From positions 24,894 to 36,165 of the forward strand of contig SUUF01000009.1 of NCBI GenBank assembly GCA_015062635.1: a stretch of DNA of 11,272 bases. The letters run 5' to 3'. This document shows positions 7,342-11,272 of this stretch, piece after piece. The notes below the pieces were generated by a model. That model searched no databases, was not told the origin of the DNA, and was given only the letters and a program-made list of their open reading frames with translations. Origin of the DNA: Coriobacteriaceae bacterium (lineage in GTDB: Bacteria; Actinomycetota; Coriobacteriia; Coriobacteriales; Eggerthellaceae). Both the position numbers and the translations under genes were made by a program. Position 1 is the first letter of the stretch. Every line of letters starts with the position of its first letter.

Positions 7342-7857
7342 TTAGCGCTCCTGTTGTCCGAGGACGAGCGTTATCGGCGAAACCTGCTCGACGGTGATGT
7401 TCACGGTGAGCGGCACGTCGCTGATGGGCATTTCCGGTCCGTCCTGTTCGAGCGTGACGGCGTATGCCCAGTTGTCCTTGATGAGAATGCTCACGAGGTA
7501 ATCGCTGGCCAACACCTGGTTGGCTTCTTCCCGCGAAGAGGGACGGGAGTCGACGCTGGTCACGTGGGCGGGCAGGTTGTCCACGAGCGCGGCATCGCCT
7601 ACGTTCACCTTCTTGGCGGCATCCGCGTCGAGGTAGCACAGCGTCTTCGTGCCCGAAGCGACGCCCGTCGCGCTGACGGTTGTCGAAACCGAGCCGAGCA
7701 CGCTCCAGCCGAGCAGGCCCAGCATGAACGCGATGCACACGAAGAGCACGACCCAAACCGCGAAGTTGGTGACGCGGATATGGCGGTCGAGGTCATCGGG
7801 GCTATGGAGTTTTTCGTTGGCGGTGCTCTCGAATGACGTTTTCGTGTTCGAGGCCAT
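7342..7857 (-). CDS. short HlyD-like adaptor of NHLM-type exporter
   Basis: This 171-aa protein has a cytosolic N-terminus (DDLDRHIRVTN, typical of NHLM HlyD-type proteins just before the membrane), one membrane helix at about 32-56, and an extracytoplasmic part of only about 115 residues. That part has beta-rich HlyD/biotinyl-like stretches (CYLDADAAKKVNVGDAALV, and a C-terminal DVPLTVNITVEQVSPITLVLG matching the usual end of the family). Most HlyD proteins are around 300-450 aa; the coiled-coil hairpin and lipoyl halves are absent here. This fits a Gram-positive cell with no TolC to reach. It is the first gene of the operon, has GGAGG 7 nt upstream of ATG 7857, and sits 1 nt before the peptidase-ABC gene. 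Assignment rests on the N-terminal motif, C-terminal motif and context rather than full-length similarity. Confidence 0.78.
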   Translation of the reverse strand: MASNTKTSFESTANEKLHSPDDLDRHIRVTNFAVWVVLFVCIAFMLGLLGWSVLGSVSTTVSATGVASGTKTLCYLDADAAKKVNVGDAALVDNLPAHVTSVDSRPSSREEANQVLASDYLVSILIKDNWAYAVTLEQDGPEMPISDVPLTVNITVEQVSPITLVLGQQER

Positions 7858-7903
7858 CAGTCGCCTCCTCTGCCTTTTGCGAGCGTAATTAACGTAACTT
7901 TAT

Positions 7904-7932
7904 AGTATAGGGCATCGTCGTAACGATATTGT
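7904..7932 (-). promoter_or_regulatory. putative promoter of the exporter/two-component operon
   Basis: The minus strand has a TATACT -10 (7904-7909), giving a leader of about 40 nt to the adaptor's ATG. The hexamer 17 nt upstream (7927-7932, ACAATA) is a poor -35, suggesting activator dependence. A dyad (ATCGT-N4-ACGAT, 7914-7927) lies in the spacer. CGTAAC, as read on the plus strand, occurs on both sides of the -10, at 7893-7898 and 7919-7924. Confidence 0.45.
7914..7927. promoter_or_regulatory. dyad ATCGT-N4-ACGAT, candidate operator
   Basis: The two 5-bp arms are exact inverted repeats around a CGTA/TACG centre. The dyad sits between the -10 and the -35 position of the minus-strand operon promoter and about 25 nt upstream of the plus-strand HAD promoter. 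Such a position suits a repressor or the operon's own regulator. A 5-bp dyad can occur by chance, so this is a suggestion only. Confidence 0.3.
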
Positions 7933-7949
7933 TTCAGCGTTGGGAGCCA

Positions 7950-7960
7950 TGTGCTACAGT
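7950..7960 (+). promoter_or_regulatory. extended -10 promoter of the HAD gene
   Basis: TGTGCTACAGT is an extended -10 box giving a predicted start near 7967 and a leader of about 50 nt to the GTG start at 8020. It shares TGTGCTA with the tRNA-Gly promoter. A second possible pair, TTGCGA (7877-7882) and TATAGT (7901-7906) with an 18-nt spacer, lies further upstream and could also drive this gene. Confidence 0.45.
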
Positions 7961-8019
7961 TCTCATTCGCGTTTCCCATTGCGGGGCGGCGGAAATGGAC
8001 CGAGGAAAGGGGCGGCGAC

Positions 8020-8664
8020 GTGGGTGCAAAGGCATTCGTTTTCGATATGGACGGGACCATCTTGCATACCCTGCCCGATCTGACGGTGGTCACGAACAAG
8101 GCGCTTGCCCAGATGGGTTATCCGTTGCGCACCGAGCACGAGGTGCTGACCTTCGTGGGCAACGGGGCCGCCCGGCTCGTGGGGCAGGCGTGCCCGTCCC
8201 AGGCGACCGACGAGGAGCGTCAACGCACGCTCGAGCTGTGGCAGCGCATCTACCTGGAGTGCGGCGATAACCTCACCGCGCCGTTTCCCGGCATCGTCGA
8301 CGTATTGCGCGAGCTGCGTGCCCGCGGCGCGAAGACGGCAGTGCTCTCCAACAAATTCGACGCAGCGGTTCGCGAGCTTTCCGATCATTACTTTCCGGGT
8401 TTGTTCGACGTGTCGCGCGGCGAGATCCCGCCCATACCCCGCAAGCCCGACCCCACCGCCTTGCTTCAGGTGATACAAGAGCTTGGGGCGACGCCCGCCG
8501 ACACGGTATACGTGGGCGACACGAGCGTCGACGCCGAGGTGGCGCGTAACGCCGGGACGAAAATCGTCGGGGTGTCGTGGGGCTATGACGAAGCGCTTCC
8601 CATGCCCATCGACGAGCTCGACGGCTACATTCACGACGCCCGTGAGCTTTTGACGTTTCTGTAG
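8020..8664 (+). CDS. HAD-superfamily phosphatase, phosphoglycolate phosphatase-like
   Basis: This 214-aa protein is a haloacid dehalogenase subfamily IA hydrolase. Motif I is FDMDGT with nucleophile D9 and acid/base D11. Motif II is S110-N111. Motif III is K142 in PRKPDP. Motif IV is YVGDTSVD with D167 and D171 for magnesium. Residues about 16-85 form the alpha-helical cap (LPDLTVVTNKAL, VGNGAARLV), which is most like Gph-type phosphoglycolate phosphatases; substrate cannot be fixed from sequence. The GTG at 8020 is preferred because it places the FDMDGT strand at residue 8 and has AGGAAAGG upstream. An in-frame ATG at 7951 would add 23 residues that overlap the promoter. It is divergent from the exporter operon and probably unrelated to it. 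Confidence 0.9.
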   Translation: MGAKAFVFDMDGTILHTLPDLTVVTNKALAQMGYPLRTEHEVLTFVGNGAARLVGQACPSQATDEERQRTLELWQRIYLECGDNLTAPFPGIVDVLRELRARGAKTAVLSNKFDAAVRELSDHYFPGLFDVSRGEIPPIPRKPDPTALLQVIQELGATPADTVYVGDTSVDAEVARNAGTKIVGVSWGYDEALPMPIDELDGYIHDARELLTFL

Positions 8665-8750
8665 TAGCGGCTCGCGTGGTATTTGCGCTGCACAGAATGG
8701 AAATCTTGCGGTTCTAGCCCAGCGTCGTGGCATATCTGGTAGTTTGCGGC

Positions 8751-8756
8751 TACCGT
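8751..8756 (+). promoter_or_regulatory. weak candidate -10 (TACCGT) for the LCP gene
   Basis: TACCGT fits the loose TAnnnT pattern seen at other promoters here and would give a leader of about 35 nt before ATG 8796. No good -35 is seen 16-18 nt upstream. The rest of the 131-nt gap after the HAD gene shows no hairpin with a T-tract, so read-through from the HAD gene is also possible. Confidence 0.2.
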
Positions 8757-8795
8757 AATGAAGATTGTTCGCCGACAGATACGGAGTTGAAACGC

Positions 8796-10337
8796 ATGGC
8801 GCCACAGAATACCGGGGACACGGCCGCGCAGCATGACGGCAAACACGCCGCCGCGCCCAAACCCCTCACGAAGCGTGAGCAGCGCCGCGCTCAGAAGGCC
8901 GCACAGCGGGCGGCCGAGGATGCCGCCAAGCAGGCGAAGAAGGCGGCGAAAGCCGCAGACAAGGCCTCGCGCAAGGGTGGCGGAGTGGTCGCTCCCGCCG
9001 CATCGGCGACGGCCCCGATTGCCTCAAGTGCTTTGAAGGACCTTCCCTCCACGATGCCGGGCGAGCAGGCCGCGGGCGGGTATGTTCCCGTATCGACGGT
9101 CGGCGCCGATCAATACTCCCGCTACAACACCGAGCAGCTGCAGGTGCGCGCCCCGAAACGCAAGAAGAAGCGCGGTGGCGTGGTGGCTGCGATCCTCATC
9201 GTGCTGGCCATCGTCGCCGGCGCGGGTTTTGCCGGTGCCAACATCTACCTGAACAGCCTGAACCAGAACCTTGCGGGCGACGCCGAGACGGCCGAGGTCA
9301 TCGAGGAGACCCTCACCCCGGTATCGGTCGGCGATGACCCGTTCTATATGCTGCTGCTGGGTTGCGACGACCGTGAAGGCGTGGACGGCGCCCGTTCCGA
9401 CACCACGATCCTGGCGCGCATCGACCCGACGAAGAACAAGGTCACGCTGCTTTCCATTCCGCGCGACACGGCAATCAAGCTCGAGGGCCGCGGGCTGGAT
9501 AAATTCAACGCAGCCTACACCTATGGCGGCACGGCTGGCACTATCGAGGCCACGAAGAAGCTGTGCGGAATCGAGATCGCGCATTACGCCGAGGTGCATT
9601 TCGAGGCGCTCATCGACATCATCGACTACATCGGCGGCGTCGACGTCGACGTGCCCATCGCCATCGACGATGTCGACGCGGGCGGCAAGGTCGATGCCGG
9701 CATGCAGCACCTCGACGGCGAGCATGCGATGATCTTCGCGCGTTCCCGTTCCTACCTTACCGGCGACTTCCAGCGCACCACGAGCCAGCGCCTGCTCATC
9801 GAGGCTGCGGTGCAAAAGGTGCTCGCGATGAACCCGACGGAGTATCCAGGCCTGCTGATGAAGGTTTCGGAATGCATGACCACCGACCTCTCGGTGCAGG
9901 AGCTGCTCGGCCTTGCGCAGGCATTCACCGACGAGCCCGAGATGAAGATGTATTCCGCGATGGTGCCGTCGACGACCGAAGATATCGACGGGGTGTCGTA
10001 CGTCATCACCGACGAAGCGGCGTTTGCCGAGATGATGAAGCTCATCGACAGCGGCAAGAACCCGGCGAAGCTCAACTACGAGGATTCCACGGTGAAGAGC
10101 TCGAAGGAAGCCAAGAAGGAGGGCCTGGAGCTCATCATCAACTACGGCGACGATGCCGAGGGGAACCCCCAGTACGGGTATGAGGGCTCCGATTCGGAGT
10201 ATGGGTACGACCCGTATGCCGAGGAAGGTTACGACGACGGCGGCGGCTACGACGACGGTAGCTACGATGATGGCGGCTACGAAGAGGACGACGAAGCCGA
10301 ATACGAAGACTACGACGACGGGGAATACGTGGAATAG
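8796..10337 (+). CDS. LytR-CpsA-Psr (LCP) family cell-wall glycopolymer ligase
   Basis: This 513-aa protein is a type II membrane protein. The cytosolic N-terminus (1-127) is Ala/Lys/Arg rich with a charged helical stretch (about 25-60) and ends in a KRKKKR cluster before the membrane helix (about 128-150). The extracytoplasmic LCP domain (about 183-345) has RSDT (R200, D202), SIPRDT (R223), DKFNAAY, GGVDVDV and the FARSRS Arg pair (R316, R318) followed by DFQR. These match the family's pyrophosphate/polyprenyl-binding arginines. Members transfer lipid-linked glycopolymers to peptidoglycan. A further domain (about 355-450) precedes a low-complexity acidic Tyr/Gly tail (457-513). ATG 8796 is chosen because GGAG lies 9 nt upstream; an ATG at 8727 would add 23 residues with no support. 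A strong hairpin follows the stop. Confidence 0.93.
   Translation: MAPQNTGDTAAQHDGKHAAAPKPLTKREQRRAQKAAQRAAEDAAKQAKKAAKAADKASRKGGGVVAPAASATAPIASSALKDLPSTMPGEQAAGGYVPVSTVGADQYSRYNTEQLQVRAPKRKKKRGGVVAAILIVLAIVAGAGFAGANIYLNSLNQNLAGDAETAEVIEETLTPVSVGDDPFYMLLLGCDDREGVDGARSDTTILARIDPTKNKVTLLSIPRDTAIKLEGRGLDKFNAAYTYGGTAGTIEATKKLCGIEIAHYAEVHFEALIDIIDYIGGVDVDVPIAIDDVDAGGKVDAGMQHLDGEHAMIFARSRSYLTGDFQRTTSQRLLIEAAVQKVLAMNPTEYPGLLMKVSECMTTDLSVQELLGLAQAFTDEPEMKMYSAMVPSTTEDIDGVSYVITDEAAFAEMMKLIDSGKNPAKLNYEDSTVKSSKEAKKEGLELIINYGDDAEGNPQYGYEGSDSEYGYDPYAEEGYDDGGGYDDGSYDDGGYEEDDEAEYEDYDDGEYVE
10230..10292 (+). repeat. imperfect tandem 15-18 nt repeat coding Tyr-Asp-Asp-Gly units
   Basis: Four successive units begin with TAC at 10230, 10248, 10263 and 10278. 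They encode YDDGGG, YDDGS, YDDGG and YEEDD in the LCP tail. The unit length is a multiple of three, so slippage could change the tail length without a frameshift. Confidence 0.7.
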
Positions 10338-10368
10338 GCTTCGCGAACCTCACGCGACCGAACGTGGA

Positions 10369-10402
10369 GGATCCCGCACGCAGGAATGCGCGTGCGGGAT
10401 CC
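10369..10402 (+). terminator. 13-bp hairpin between convergent genes
   Basis: GGATCCCGCACGC (10369-10381) pairs perfectly with GCGTGCGGGATCC (10390-10402) around an 8-nt loop, then TTTC follows. It lies 31 nt after the LCP stop and 5 nt before the end of the convergent gene at 10408. The T-run is short and there is none on the minus side, so it is a good plus-strand terminator candidate and perhaps an mRNA 3'-end stabiliser for both genes. Confidence 0.75.
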
Positions 10403-10407
10403 TTTCA

Positions 10408-10848
10408 TTATTGGGCCATGGTTTTCAGCAGGTGCCAGACGGCTTGCTTATCGGCGTCGGTTTCGAACATTGCGTTCAGGTGGTTGAACGCGCGAGCCTC
10501 TCGCCCGAAGAAACGGGCCTTGCGCTGAAGGGGGAACGGCTGTCGTGCGGCATCGGCGCAGGCCTGCGCCGCCGTGCCGTCGGCGGCCACGAGCGCGAGT
10601 GGGTCGAGGCTTTCCACGAGCGTGAACACGTCGTCGGGCGGCAGGTCGCGCACGTCTGCGAACGTGCAGGCGGCTTTCCCGAAACCGATGGCGTCGAAGC
10701 TTTTCTCCAGGGCGTTTTTAGCGGCTTCGCCCAAGGGCTCGGTGTACACGACCAGCACGATGCCCGAAGGGTTTCCCTCCACGCGTTCCGAAAACTCCTG
10801 CATCGCGGCGATGCGCGCAAATGCGTATATGTTGCTGTTCGTCGTCAT
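10408..10848 (-). CDS. conserved-looking hypothetical protein, 146 aa
   Basis: I do not recognise this family. The 146-aa product is soluble, with no signal peptide or membrane segment. It begins with a helical stretch, then a hydrophobic strand (GIVLVVYTEPLG, about 29-40), a helix, FGKAACTFADVRDLPPDD (about 56-73), a second strand (LALVAADG, about 84-91), and a basic-aromatic segment (QRKARFFGREARAFNHL, about 108-124). This alternating pattern suggests an alpha/beta Rossmann-like fold. Codon use and GC match the neighbours, and the reading frame is open with no competing frame of better quality, so it is probably real. It stands alone, convergent to the LCP gene and divergent from the lipoprotein gene. 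No Shine-Dalgarno sequence is seen; a TACAAT box 6 nt before ATG suggests a leaderless mRNA. Confidence 0.75.
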   Translation of the reverse strand: MTTNSNIYAFARIAAMQEFSERVEGNPSGIVLVVYTEPLGEAAKNALEKSFDAIGFGKAACTFADVRDLPPDDVFTLVESLDPLALVAADGTAAQACADAARQPFPLQRKARFFGREARAFNHLNAMFETDADKQAVWHLLKTMAQ

Positions 10849-10854
10849 ACACCC

Positions 10855-10860
10855 ATTGTA
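10855..10860 (-). promoter_or_regulatory. -10 box of a probable leaderless transcript
   Basis: The minus strand reads TATACAATGGGTGTATG: TACAAT is followed by six bases and then the start codon at 10848. Transcription would begin at or next to the A of ATG. The hexamer 17 nt upstream, GGCACA, keeps only the ACA of a -35. Leaderless mRNAs are common in actinobacteria. Confidence 0.45.
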
Positions 10861-10979
10861 TAAGCAGGTCCGAAAACTGTGCCGTCTCTTCGACTTTAAT
10901 TTGTCCTTATTGTGCAGCTTGCCGTGCCGTTTTGGGGTTATGGGAAGATACTCGAACTGTTGATGCGAAAGAAGGTCTC

Positions 10980-11272
10980 ATGTTTGGCATGAAGGAAAAA
11001 CTCGCTCCCATCTGCGTTGCAGCCGCTGCAGCGTGCGTGCTGGCCCTGGCAGGTTGCGGAAGCAGCGACGGTATGACGGGCGGCGTGGCCGCCACGGTTA
11101 ACGGAACCGATATCGCCGAAGATCAGGTGACGAACTACATCCAGGACCTGCGTTCCTCGCAGAACGTGTCGTCCGAGGAAGACTGGGCGAACTGGCTGAA
11201 TTCGAGCGGGTATACGCCGGAATCGCTGCGTGAGGCGGTCATCAACATGTATGTGACGCAGGAGCTCGAGAA
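10980..11272 (+). CDS. lipoprotein with SurA/PrsA-like N-terminus (partial, 3' end outside window)
   Basis: The first 97 residues are visible. A basic start (MFGMKEK) and hydrophobic stretch lead to the lipobox LALAGC, giving lipidation at C26, so the protein should be anchored on the outer face of the membrane. A short Ser/Gly linker precedes VAATVNGTDIAEDQVTNYI (about 36-54), the typical opening of SurA_N/PrsA-type chaperone and peptidyl-prolyl isomerase lipoproteins that fold exported proteins. The helical region continues past Trp residues to the window edge, so the isomerase domain, if any, is not seen. AGAAGG lies only 4 nt before ATG 10980; an ATG three codons later has a 13-nt spacing. 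It is divergent from the 146-aa gene across 131 nt with no clear promoter. Confidence 0.82.
   Translation, partial: MFGMKEKLAPICVAAAAACVLALAGCGSSDGMTGGVAATVNGTDIAEDQVTNYIQDLRSSQNVSSEEDWANWLNSSGYTPESLREAVINMYVTQELE

Noticed and set aside
7857..8099. 80-aa minus-strand frame ending in KGRGGD, with its stop overlapping the adaptor's ATG, considered as a missing precursor peptide
   Set aside because: It runs through the divergent promoter region and antisense to the HAD catalytic motif. Neither its first ATG nor the internal one at about 7978 has a ribosome-binding site, and there is no leader-like helix before the glycines.
8727..8795. Longer N-terminus for the LCP protein
   Set aside because: The extra 23 residues have no ribosome-binding site and resemble translated upstream region; ATG 8796 has GGAG at 9 nt.

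Overview
The window looks chromosomal and comes from a high-GC Gram-positive bacterium. It encodes a LytR-CpsA-Psr cell-wall protein, a lipoprotein foldase, and mRNAs with very short or absent leaders. Protein style and composition suggest a gut actinobacterium of the Coriobacteriia/Eggerthellales type. That placement is an impression from sequence, not a database match.

Layout. A tRNA-Gly(CCC) gene fills the left edge (1-75, minus). Next comes an ECF-type sigma factor (168-665, minus) with its own perfect TATAAT box. Positions 818-7857 hold one tightly packed minus-strand operon. In transcription order it encodes a very short HlyD-like membrane adaptor, a C39-peptidase ABC exporter of the NHLM bacteriocin type, a second NHLM-type ABC exporter subunit without peptidase, a LytS-type membrane histidine kinase, and a response regulator with a SARP-like winged-helix output. 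Spacing is 1 nt, 53 nt, 15 nt and a 4-nt ATGA overlap. A divergent regulatory region (7858-8019) separates it from a plus-strand HAD phosphatase (8020-8664). A LytR-CpsA-Psr protein with an acidic Tyr/Gly-rich tail follows (8796-10337), then a strong hairpin between convergent genes (10369-10402). An unrecognised 146-aa protein lies on the minus strand (10408-10848). The right edge holds the 5' part of a lipoprotein with a SurA/PrsA-like N-terminus (10980 onward, plus, cut by the window).

How it works together. The five-gene operon reads as a self-contained secretion-plus-sensing module. The peptidase-exporter would remove a double-glycine type leader and export a peptide together with the second ABC subunit and the adaptor. 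The kinase/regulator pair would sense the peptide or another membrane signal and control transcription. No precursor peptide and no RiPP-modifying enzyme is visible in the window, so the cargo is unknown; this is the main open question. The flanking genes are ordinary chromosomal functions. No mobile element, CRISPR array or origin is seen, and no gene-free stretch reaches 300 bases.
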